NCBI GenBank assembly: GCA_037893245.1
Contig: JBAIAA010000256.1
Span: forward strand, 1 to 64,000
Length of the DNA: 64,000 nt
Direction: 5' to 3'
From: Crossaster papposus
Taxonomy: Eukaryota > Echinodermata > Asteroidea > Velatida > Solasteridae
A program made the translations under genes and the position numbers. This document shows, in pieces, positions 41,101-52,929 of this stretch. Each line of letters opens with the position of its first letter. Position 1 is the stretch's first letter. The notes under the pieces are model-generated. The model was not told where the DNA came from. It was given only the letters and a program-made list of their open reading frames with translations, and searched no databases.

Positions 41101-41493
41101 GCTACAGTTTAGTGCGCCGCCATCTTTGATTCATATAGGTTCTACTACACTAAATACGGCGCTCATTGTAACCAACACAAAAATTAAAAGAAAGAGCGCC
41201 GCCTGGTGACGCTCATGAGTAGAGTGGCCATATTTTTTTGACTGGAAATCAAAGATTAAGACTCCTAGAACAATTTTCTTTTCAAATTTATAGGGGTTGA
41301 CCGAATGAATTTCTTTTTATACTCCTCTCCGCACAAACCACCCCTAAACTGGTGGCCCAGCTCTGGGCCCAGGTATCAATGTAGCCCCCCGCCTCTATGC
41401 GAAATAGACCCTGGTATTGGTCTTTTCTGTGAACGAAATCCCCCGAGTTGGAAGCCACGGGTCACCAATTCTTGATTTCCACAATTATTTCTA
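36825..41493 (+). repeat. 4669-bp seven-unit higher-order repeat, copy 1
   Basis: The unit order is B', A', D8, C, C'(T), B', then the 812-bp A'/C' unit. The D8 unit (38111-38752) is 642 bp because its T run is 8T (38570-38577). All order, length and diagnostic features recur 4669 bp to the right. The only difference I found is C at 41313 against T at 45982 in copy 2. Confidence 0.93.
40797..41134 (+). repeat. 169-bp internal tandem duplication in M64
   Basis: The first copy is 40797-40965 and the second 40966-41134, in the 812-bp unit 40682-41493. The first copy has A' alleles (T250) and the second C alleles (C250), so the two sides came from different unit types. The junction reads GATTCATA then TAATAGC, with A at the diagnostic base 40966. 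Confidence 0.93.
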
Positions 41494-44400
41494 CAATCAG
41501 TCCAATGTATAGGCCCCAGGGACCTCTTATTCAAAATTACCGGAGGGATCACAAAATATTAATGAGCTCGCGCGCAGTCATTTTCACTGATTTAGTCACA
41601 TGCACCCTTTAATAGCACTTACTGGGGCCTTTGGTAAGAAAAATGGGACTCAAAACAATGACAATTTACCTAAAATACAGTAACCACTTCAAAAAAATAA
41701 ATGCGGTGGACTTGCTGTTCTAAAATGGCGCGTAAAATGGCGCGCCACAGTTTAGTGCGCCGCCATCTTTGATTCATATAGGTTCTACTACACTAAATAC
41801 GGCGCTCATTGTAACCAACACAAAATATGAAAGAAAGAGCGCCGCCTGGTGACGCTCATGAGTAGAGTGGCCATATTTTTTTGACTGGAAATCAAAGATT
41901 AAGACTCCTAGAACAATTTTCTTTTCAAATTTATAGGGGTTGACCGAATGAATTTTTTTTTATACTCCTCTCCGCACAAACCACCCCTAAACTGGTGGCC
42001 CAGCTCTGGGCCCAGGTATCAATGTAGCCCCCCGCCTCTATGCGAAATAGACCCTGGTATTGGTCTTTTCTGTGAACGAAATCCCCCGAGTTGGAAGCCA
42101 CGGGTCACCAATTCTTGATTTCCACAATTATTTCTACAATCAGTCCAATGTATAGGCCCCAGGGACCTCTTATTCAAAATTACCGGAGGGATCACAAAAT
42201 ATTAATGAGCTCGCGCGCAGTCATTTTCACTGATTTAGTCACATGCACCCTTTAATAGCACTTACTGGGGCCTTTGGTAAGAAAAATGGGACTCAAAACA
42301 ATGACAATTTACCTAAGATACAGTAACCACTTCAAAAAAATAAATGCGGTGGACTTGCTGTTCTAAAATGGCGCGTAAAATGGCGTGCTACAGTTTAGTG
42401 CGCCGCCATCTTTGATTCATATAGGTTCTACTACACTAAATACGGCGCTCATTGTAACCAACACAAAAATTGAAAGAAAGAGCGCCGCCTGGTGACGCTC
42501 ATGAGTAGAGTGGCCATATTTTTTTGACTGGAAATCAAAGATTAAGACTCCTAGAACAATTTTCTTTTCAAATTTATAGGGGTTGACCGAATGAATTTTT
42601 TTTTATACTCCTCTCCGCACAAACCACCCCTAAACTGGTGGCCCAGCTCTGGGCCCAGGTATCAATGTAGCCCCCCGCCTCTATGCGAAATAGACCCTGG
42701 TATTGGTCTTTTCTGTGAACGAAATCCCCCGAGTTGGAAGCCACGGGTCACCAATTCTTGATTTCCACAATTATTTCTACAATCAGTCCAATGTATAGGC
42801 CCCAGGGACCTCTTATTCAAAATTACCGGAGGGATCACAAAATATTAATGAGCTCGCGCGCAGTCATTTTCACTGATTTAGTCACATGCACCCTTTAATA
42901 GCACTTACTGGGGCCTTTGGTAAGAAAAATGGGACTCAAAACAATGACAATTTACCTAAAATACAGTAACCACTTCAAAAAAATAAATGCGGTGGACTTG
43001 CTGTTCTAAAATGGCGCGTAAAATGGCGCGCTACAGTTTAGTGCGCCGCCATCTTTGATTCATATAGGTTCTACTACACTAAATACGGCGCTCATTGTAA
43101 CCAACACAAAAATTAAAAGAAAGAGCGCCGCCTGGTGACGCTCATGAGTAGAGTGGCCATATTTTTTTGACTGGAAATCAAAGATTAAGACTCCTAGAAC
43201 AATTTTCTTTTCAAATTTATAGGGGTTGACCGAATGAATTTTTTTTATACTCCTCTCCGCACAAACCACCCCTAAACTGGTGGCCCAGCTCTGGGCCCAG
43301 GTATCAATGTAGCCCCCCGCCTCTATGCGAAATAGACCCTGGTATTGGTCTTTTCTGTGAACGAAATCCCCCGAGTTGGAAGCCACGGGTCACCAATTCT
43401 TGATTTCCACAATTATTTCTACAATCAGTCCAATGTATAGGCCCCAGGGACCTCTTATTCAAAATTACCGGAGGGATCACAAAATATTAATGAGCTCGCG
43501 CGCAGTCATTTTCACTGATTTAGTCACATGCACCCTTTAATAGCACTTACTGGGGCCTTTGGTAAGAAAAATGGGACTCAAAACAATGACAATTTACCTA
43601 AGATACAGTAACCACTTCAAAAAAATAAATGCGGTGGACTTGCTGTTCTAAAATGGCGCGTAAAATGGCGCGCTACAGTTTAGTGCGCCGCCATCTTTGA
43701 TTCATATAGGTTCTACTACACTAAATACGGCGCTCATTGTAACCAACACAAAAATTAAAAGAAAGAGCGCCGCCTGGTGACGCTCATGAGTAGAGTGGCC
43801 ATATTTTTTTGACTGGAAATCAAAGATTAAGACTCCTAGAACAATTTTCTTTTCAAATTTATAGGGGTTGACCGAATGAATTTTTTTTTATACTCCTCTC
43901 CGCACAAACCACCCCTAAACTGGTGGCCCAGCTCTGGGCCCAGGTATCAATGTAGCCCCCCGCCTCTATGCGAAATAGACCCTGGTATTGGTCTTTTCTG
44001 TGAACGAAATCCCCCGAGTTGGAAGCCACGGGTCACCAATTCTTGATTTCCACAATTATTTCTACAATCAGTCCAATGTATAGGCCCCAGGGACCTCTTA
44101 TTCAAAATTACCGGAGGGATCACAAAATATTAATGAGCTCGCGCGCAGTCATTTTCACTGATTTAGTCACATGCACCCTTTAATAGCACTTACTGGGGCC
44201 TTTGGTAAGAAAAATGGGACTCAAAACAATGACAATTTACCTAAGATACAGTAACCACTTCAAAAAAATAAATGCGGTGGACTTGCTGTTCTAAAATGGC
44301 GCGTAAAATGGCGCGCTACAGTTTAGTGCGCCGCCATCTTTGATTCATATAGGTTCTACTACACTAAATACGGCGCTCATTGTAACCAACACAAAAATTA

Positions 44401-46162
44401 AAAGAAAGAGCGCCGCCTGGTGACGCTCATGAGTAGAGTGGCCATATTTTTTTGACTGGAAATCAAAGATTAAGACTCCTAGAACAATTTTCTTTTCAAA
44501 TTTATAGGGGTTGACCGAATGAATTTCTTTTTATACTCCTCTCCGCACAAACCACCCCTAAACTGGTGGCCCAGCTCTGGGCCCAGGTATCAATGTAGCC
44601 CCCCGCCTCTATGCGAAATAGACCCTGGTATTGGTCTTTTCTGTTAACGAAATCCCCCGAGTTGGAAGCCACGGGTCACCAATTCTTGATTTCCACAATT
44701 ATTTCTACAATCAGTCCAATGTATAGGCCCCAGGGACCTCTTATTCAAAATTACCGGAGGGATCACAAAATATTAATGAGCTCGCGCGCAGTCATTTTCA
44801 CTGATTTAGTCACATGCACCCTTTAATAGCACTTACTGGGGCCTTTGGTAAGAAAAATGGGACTCAAAACAATGACAATTTACCTAAAATACAGTAACCA
44901 CTTCAAAAAAATAAATGCGGTGGACTTGCTGTTCTAAAATGGCGCGTAAAATGGCGCGCCACAGTTTAGTGCGCCGCCATCTTTGATTCATATAGGTTCT
45001 ACTACACTAAATACGGCGCTCATTGTAACCAACACAAAATATGAAAGAAAGAGCGCCGCCTGGTGACGCTCATGAGTAGAGTGGCCATATTTTTTTGACT
45101 GGAAATCAAAGATTAAGACTCCTAGAACAATTTTCTTTTCAAATTTATAGGGGTTGACCGAATGAATTTTTTTTTATACTCCTCTCCGCACAAACCACCC
45201 CTAAACTGGTGGCCCAGCTCTGGGCCCAGGTATCAATGTAGCCCCCCGCCTCTATGCGAAATAGACCCTGGTATTGGTCTTTTCTGTGAACGAAATCCCC
45301 CGAGTTGGAAGCCACGGGTCACCAATTCTTGATTTCCACAATTATTTCTACAATCAGTCCAATGTATAGGCCCCAGGGACCTCTTATTCAAAATTACCGG
45401 AGGGATCACAAAATATTAATGAGCTCGCGCGCAGTCATTTTCACTGATTTAGTCACATGCACCCTTTAATAGCACTTACTGGGGCCTTTGGTAAGAAAAA
45501 TGGGACTCAAAACAATGACAATTTACCTAAGATACAGTAACCACTTCAAAAAAATAAATGCGGTGGACTTGCTGTTCTAAAATGGCGCGTAAAATGGCGT
45601 GCTACAGTTTAGTGCGCCGCCATCTTTGATTCATATAATAGCACTTACTGGGGCCTTTGGTAAGAAAAATGGGACTCAAAACAATGACAATTTACCTAAG
45701 ATACAGTAACCACTTCAAAAAAATAAATGCGGTGGACTTGCTGTTCTAAAATGGCGCGTAAAATGGCGCGCTACAGTTTAGTGCGCCGCCATCTTTGATT
45801 CATATAGGTTCTACTACACTAAATACGGCGCTCATTGTAACCAACACAAAAATTAAAAGAAAGAGCGCCGCCTGGTGACGCTCATGAGTAGAGTGGCCAT
45901 ATTTTTTTGACTGGAAATCAAAGATTAAGACTCCTAGAACAATTTTCTTTTCAAATTTATAGGGGTTGACCGAATGAATTTTTTTTTATACTCCTCTCCG
46001 CACAAACCACCCCTAAACTGGTGGCCCAGCTCTGGGCCCAGGTATCAATGTAGCCCCCCGCCTCTATGCGAAATAGACCCTGGTATTGGTCTTTTCTGTG
46101 AACGAAATCCCCCGAGTTGGAAGCCACGGGTCACCAATTCTTGATTTCCACAATTATTTCTA
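41494..46162 (+). repeat. 4669-bp seven-unit higher-order repeat, copy 2
   Basis: M65-M71 repeat the order of 36825-41493: B', A', D8 (42780-43421, T run 43239-43246), C, C'(T), B', 812-bp A'/C unit. Near identity over 4.7 kb, including two length mutations (8T and the 169-bp duplication), shows that the whole seven-unit block was copied recently. Confidence 0.93.
45466..45803 (+). repeat. 169-bp internal tandem duplication in M71
   Basis: The first copy is 45466-45634 (A' alleles) and the second 45635-45803 (C alleles). The unit spans 45351-46162. The junction base at 45635 is A, as in M64, and it is the homologous position in the second 4669-bp repeat. Confidence 0.93.
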
Positions 46163-47617
46163 CAATCAGTCCAATGTATAGGCCCCAGGGACCTCTTATT
46201 CAAAATTACCGGAGGGATCACAAAATATTAATGAGCTCGCGCGCAGTCATTTTCACTGATTTAGTCACATGCACCCTTTAATAGCACTTACTGGGGCCTT
46301 TGGTAAGAAAAATGGGACTCAAAACAATGACAATTTACCTAAGATACAGTAACCACTTCAAAAAAATAAATGCGGTGGACTTGCTGTTCTAAAATGGCGC
46401 GTAAAATGGCGTGCTACAGTTTAGTGCGCCGCCATCTTTGATTCATATAATAGCACTTACTGGGGCCTTTGGTAAGAAAAATGGGACTCAAAACAATGAC
46501 AATTTACCTAAGATACAGTAACCACTTCAAAAAAATAAATGCGGTGGACTTGCTGTTCTAAAATGGCGCGTAAAATGGCGCGCTACAGTTTAGTGCGCCG
46601 CCATCTTTGATTCATATAGGTTCTACTACACTAAATACGGCGCTCATTGTAACCAACACAAAAATTAAAAGAAAGAGCGCCGCCTGGTGACGCTCATGAG
46701 TAGAGTGGCCATATTTTTTTGACTGGAAATCAAAGATTAAGACTCCTAGAACAATTTTCTTTTCAAATTTATAGGGGTTGACCGAATGAATTTTTTTTTA
46801 TACTCCTCTCCGCACAAACCACCCCTAAACTGGTGGCCCAGCTCTGGGCCCAGGTATCAATGTAGCCCCCCGCCTCTATGCGAAATAGACCCTGGTATTG
46901 GTCTTTTCTGTGAACGAAATCCCCCGAGTTGGAAGCCACGGGTCACCAATTCTTGATTTCCACAATTATTTCTACAATCAGTCCAATGTATAGGCCCCAG
47001 GGACCTCTTATTCAAAATTACCGGAGGGATCACAAAATATTAATGAGCTCGCGCGCAGTCATTTTCACTGATTTAGTCACATGCACCCTTTAATAGCACT
47101 TACTGGGGCCTTTGGTAAGAAAAATGGGACTCAAAACAATGACAATTTACCTAAGATACAGTAACCACTTCAAAAAAATAAATGCGGTGGACTTGCTGTT
47201 CTAAAATGGCGCGTAAAATGGCGCGCTACAGTTTAGTGCGCCGCCATCTTTGATTCATATAGGTTCTACTACACTAAATACGGCGCTCATTGTAACCAAC
47301 ACAAAAATTAAAAGAAAGAGCGCCGCCTGGTGACGCTCATGAGTAGAGTGGCCATATTTTTTTGACTGGAAATCAAAGATTAAGACTCCTAGAACAATTT
47401 TCTTTTCAAATTTATAGGGGTTGACCGAATGAATTTCTTTTTATACTCCTCTCCGCACAAACCACCCCTAAACTGGTGGCCCAGCTCTGGGCCCAGGTAT
47501 CAATGTAGCCCCCCGCCTCTATGCGAAATAGACCCTGGTATTGGTCTTTTCTGTTAACGAAATCCCCCGAGTTGGAAGCCACGGGTCACCAATTCTTGAT
47601 TTCCACAATTATTTCTA
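46163..47617 (+). repeat. Linker units M72 (812 bp) and M73 (C'(T))
   Basis: M72 (46163-46974) is a second consecutive 812-bp A'/C unit, the only place where two long units are adjacent. M73 (46975-47617) is C' with T581. They sit between the second 4669-bp repeat and the expanded third copy, and look like a partial duplication of the end of the seven-unit block. Confidence 0.88.
46278..46615 (+). repeat. 169-bp internal tandem duplication in M72
   Basis: The first copy is 46278-46446 (A' alleles, T250) and the second 46447-46615 (C alleles). The junction base at 46447 is A, the same junction allele as in M64, M71 and M81. Confidence 0.93.
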
Positions 47618-50600
47618 CAATCAGTCCAATGTATAGGCCCCAGGGACCTCTTATTCAAAATTACCGGAGGGATCACAAAATATTAATGAGCTCGCGCGCA
47701 GTCATTTTCACTGATTTAGTCACATGCACCCTTTAATAGCACTTACTGGGGCCTTTGGTAAGAAAAATGGGACTCAAAACAATGACAATTTACCTAAAAT
47801 ACAGTAACCACTTCAAAAAAATAAATGCGGTGGACTTGCTGTTCTAAAATGGCGCGTAAAATGGCGCGCCACAGTTTAGTGCGCCGCCATCTTTGATTCA
47901 TATAGGTTCTACTACACTAAATACGGCGCTCATTGTAACCAACACAAAATATGAAAGAAAGAGCGCCGCCTGGTGACGCTCATGAGTAGAGTGGCCATAT
48001 TTTTTTGACTGGAAATCAAAGATTAAGACTCCTAGAACAATTTTCTTTTCAAATTTATAGGGGTTGACCGAATGAATTTTTTTTTATACTCCTCTCCGCA
48101 CAAACCACCCCTAAACTGGTGGCCCAGCTCTGGGCCCAGGTATCAATGTAGCCCCCCGCCTCTATGCGAAATAGACCCTGGTATTGGTCTTTTCTGTGAA
48201 CGAAATCCCCCGAGTTGGAAGCCACGGGTCACCAATTCTTGATTTCCACAATTATTTCTACAATCAGTCCAATGTATAGGCCCCAGGGACCTCTTATTCA
48301 AAATTACCGGAGGGATCACAAAATATTAATGAGCTCGCGCGCAGTCATTTTCACTGATTTAGTCACATGCACCCTTTAATAGCACTTACTGGGGCCTTTG
48401 GTAAGAAAAATGGGACTCAAAACAATGACAATTTACCTAAGATACAGTAACCACTTCAAAAAAATAAATGCGGTGGACTTGCTGTTCTAAAATGGCGCGT
48501 AAAATGGCGTGCTACAGTTTAGTGCGCCGCCATCTTTGATTCATATAGGTTCTACTACACTAAATACGGCGCTCATTGTAACCAACACAAAAATTGAAAG
48601 AAAGAGCGCCGCCTGGTGACGCTCATGAGTAGAGTGGCCATATTTTTTTGACTGGAAATCAAAGATTAAGACTCCTAGAACAATTTTCTTTTCAAATTTA
48701 TAGGGGTTGACCGAATGAATTTTTTTTTATACTCCTCTCCGCACAAACCACCCCTAAACTGGTGGCCCAGCTCTGGGCCCAGGTATCAATGTAGCCCCCC
48801 GCCTCTATGCGAAATAGACCCTGGTATTGGTCTTTTCTGTGAACGAAATCCCCCGAGTTGGAAGCCACGGGTCACCAATTCTTGATTTCCACAATTATTT
48901 CTACAATCAGTCCAATGTATAGGCCCCAGGGACCTCTTATTCAAAATTACCGGAGGGATCACAAAATATTAATGAGCTCGCGCGCAGTCATTTTCACTGA
49001 TTTAGTCACATGCACCCTTTAATAGCACTTACTGGGGCCTTTGGTAAGAAAAATGGGACTCAAAACAATGACAATTTACCTAAAATACAGTAACCACTTC
49101 AAAAAAATAAATGCGGTGGACTTGCTGTTCTAAAATGGCGCGTAAAATGGCGCGCTACAGTTTAGTGCGCCGCCATCTTTGATTCATATAGGTTCTACTA
49201 CACTAAATACGGCGCTCATTGTAACCAACACAAAAATTAAAAGAAAGAGCGCCGCCTGGTGACGCTCATGAGTAGAGTGGCCATATTTTTTTGACTGGAA
49301 ATCAAAGATTAAGACTCCTAGAACAATTTTCTTTTCAAATTTATAGGGGTTGACCGAATGAATTTTTTTTATACTCCTCTCCGCACAAACCACCCCTAAA
49401 CTGGTGGCCCAGCTCTGGGCCCAGGTATCAATGTAGCCCCCCGCCTCTATGCGAAATAGACCCTGGTATTGGTCTTTTCTGTGAACGAAATCCCCCGAGT
49501 TGGAAGCCACGGGTCACCAATTCTTGATTTCCACAATTATTTCTACAATCAGTCCAATGTATAGGCCCCAGGGACCTCTTATTCAAAATTACCGGAGGGA
49601 TCACAAAATATTAATGAGCTCGCGCGCAGTCATTTTCACTGATTTAGTCACATGCACCCTTTAATAGCACTTACTGGGGCCTTTGGTAAGAAAAATGGGA
49701 CTCAAAACAATGACAATTTACCTAAGATACAGTAACCACTTCAAAAAAATAAATGCGGTGGACTTGCTGTTCTAAAATGGCGCGTAAAATGGCGCGCTAC
49801 AGTTTAGTGCGCCGCCATCTTTGATTCATATAGGTTCTACTACACTAAATACGGCGCTCATTGTAACCAACACAAAAATTAAAAGAAAGAGCGCCGCCTG
49901 GTGACGCTCATGAGTAGAGTGGCCATATTTTTTTGACTGGAAATCAAAGATTAAGACTCCTAGAACAATTTTCTTTTCAAATTTATAGGGGTTGACCGAA
50001 TGAATTTTTTTTTATACTCCTCTCCGCACAAACCACCCCTAAACTGGTGGCCCAGCTCTGGGCCCAGGTATCAATGTAGCCCCCCGCCTCTATGCGAAAT
50101 AGACCCTGGTATTGGTCTTTTCTGTGAACGAAATCCCCCGAGTTGGAAGCCACGGGTCACCAATTCTTGATTTCCACAATTATTTCTACAATCAGTCCAA
50201 TGTATAGGCCCCAGGGACCTCTTATTCAAAATTACCGGAGGGATCACAAAATATTAATGAGCTCGCGCGCAGTCATTTTCACTGATTTAGTCACATGCAC
50301 CCTTTAATAGCACTTACTGGGGCCTTTGGTAAGAAAAATGGGACTCAAAACAATGACAATTTACCTAAGATACAGTAACCACTTCAAAAAAATAAATGCG
50401 GTGGACTTGCTGTTCTAAAATGGCGCGTAAAATGGCGCGCTACAGTTTAGTGCGCCGCCATCTTTGATTCATATAGGTTCTACTACACTAAATACGGCGC
50501 TCATTGTAACCAACACAAAAATTAAAAGAAAGAGCGCCGCCTGGTGACGCTCATGAGTAGAGTGGCCATATTTTTTTGACTGGAAATCAAAGATTAAGAC

Positions 50601-52929
50601 TCCTAGAACAATTTTCTTTTCAAATTTATAGGGGTTGACCGAATGAATTTTTTTTTATACTCCTCTCCGCACAAACCACCCCTAAACTGGTGGCCCAGCT
50701 CTGGGCCCAGGTATCAATGTAGCCCCCCGCCTCTATGCGAAATAGACCCTGGTATTGGTCTTTTCTGTGAACGAAATCCCCCGAGTTGGAAGCCACGGGT
50801 CACCAATTCTTGATTTCCACAATTATTTCTACAATCAGTCCAATGTATAGGCCCCAGGGACCTCTTATTCAAAATTACCGGAGGGATCACAAAATATTAA
50901 TGAGCTCGCGCGCAGTCATTTTCACTGATTTAGTCACATGCACCCTTTAATAGCACTTACTGGGGCCTTTGGTAAGAAAAATGGGACTCAAAACAATGAC
51001 AATTTACCTAAGATACAGTAACCACTTCAAAAAAATAAATGCGGTGGACTTGCTGTTCTAAAATGGCGCGTAAAATGGCGCGCTACAGTTTAGTGCGCCG
51101 CCATCTTTGATTCATATAGGTTCTACTACACTAAATACGGCGCTCATTGTAACCAACACAAAAATTAAAAGAAAGAGCGCCGCCTGGTGACGCTCATGAG
51201 TAGAGTGGCCATATTTTTTTGACTGGAAATCAAAGATTAAGACTCCTAGAACAATTTTCTTTTCAAATTTATAGGGGTTGACCGAATGAATTTCTTTTTA
51301 TACTCCTCTCCGCACAAACCACCCCTAAACTGGTGGCCCAGCTCTGGGCCCAGGTATCAATGTAGCCCCCCGCCTCTATGCGAAATAGACCCTGGTATTG
51401 GTCTTTTCTGTTAACGAAATCCCCCGAGTTGGAAGCCACGGGTCACCAATTCTTGATTTCCACAATTATTTCTACAATCAGTCCAATGTATAGGCCCCAG
51501 GGACCTCTTATTCAAAATTACCGGAGGGATCACAAAATATTAATGAGCTCGCGCGCAGTCATTTTCACTGATTTAGTCACATGCACCCTTTAATAGCACT
51601 TACTGGGGCCTTTGGTAAGAAAAATGGGACTCAAAACAATGACAATTTACCTAAAATACAGTAACCACTTCAAAAAAATAAATGCGGTGGACTTGCTGTT
51701 CTAAAATGGCGCGTAAAATGGCGCGCCACAGTTTAGTGCGCCGCCATCTTTGATTCATATAGGTTCTACTACACTAAATACGGCGCTCATTGTAACCAAC
51801 ACAAAATATGAAAGAAAGAGCGCCGCCTGGTGACGCTCATGAGTAGAGTGGCCATATTTTTTTGACTGGAAATCAAAGATTAAGACTCCTAGAACAATTT
51901 TCTTTTCAAATTTATAGGGGTTGACCGAATGAATTTTTTTTTATACTCCTCTCCGCACAAACCACCCCTAAACTGGTGGCCCAGCTCTGGGCCCAGGTAT
52001 CAATGTAGCCCCCCGCCTCTATGCGAAATAGACCCTGGTATTGGTCTTTTCTGTGAACGAAATCCCCCGAGTTGGAAGCCACGGGTCACCAATTCTTGAT
52101 TTCCACAATTATTTCTACAATCAGTCCAATGTATAGGCCCCAGGGACCTCTTATTCAAAATTACCGGAGGGATCACAAAATATTAATGAGCTCGCGCGCA
52201 GTCATTTTCACTGATTTAGTCACATGCACCCTTTAATAGCACTTACTGGGGCCTTTGGTAAGAAAAATGGGACTCAAAACAATGACAATTTACCTAAGAT
52301 ACAGTAACCACTTCAAAAAAATAAATGCGGTGGACTTGCTGTTCTAAAATGGCGCGTAAAATGGCGTGCTACAGTTTAGTGCGCCGCCATCTTTGATTCA
52401 TATAATAGCACTTACTGGGGCCTTTGGTAAGAAAAATGGGACTCAAAACAATGACAATTTACCTAAGATACAGTAACCACTTCAAAAAAATAAATGCGGT
52501 GGACTTGCTGTTCTAAAATGGCGCGTAAAATGGCGCGCTACAGTTTAGTGCGCCGCCATCTTTGATTCATATAGGTTCTACTACACTAAATACGGCGCTC
52601 ATTGTAACCAACACAAAAATTAAAAGAAAGAGCGCCGCCTGGTGACGCTCATGAGTAGAGTGGCCATATTTTTTTGACTGGAAATCAAAGATTAAGACTC
52701 CTAGAACAATTTTCTTTTCAAATTTATAGGGGTTGACCGAATGAATTTCTTTTTATACTCCTCTCCGCACAAACCACCCCTAAACTGGTGGCCCAGCTCT
52801 GGGCCCAGGTATCAATGTAGCCCCCCGCCTCTATGCGAAATAGACCCTGGTATTGGTCTTTTCTGTGAACGAAATCCCCCGAGTTGGAAGCCACGGGTCA
52901 CCAATTCTTGATTTCCACAATTATTTCTA
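47618..52929 (+). repeat. Expanded third copy of the higher-order repeat, 5312 bp, eight units
   Basis: M74-M81 read B', A', D8 (48904-49545, T run 49363-49370), C, C, C'(T), B', 812-bp A'/C' unit. This is the seven-unit order plus one additional C unit (643 bp). The 8T deletion and the 169-bp duplication keep their places in the order, so the block shares ancestry with 36825-41493 and 41494-46162. Confidence 0.9.
52233..52570 (+). repeat. 169-bp internal tandem duplication in M81
   Basis: The first copy is 52233-52401 (A' alleles) and the second 52402-52570 (C alleles). The unit spans 52118-52929 and has C463 in its 3' part. The junction base at 52402 is A. Confidence 0.93.
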
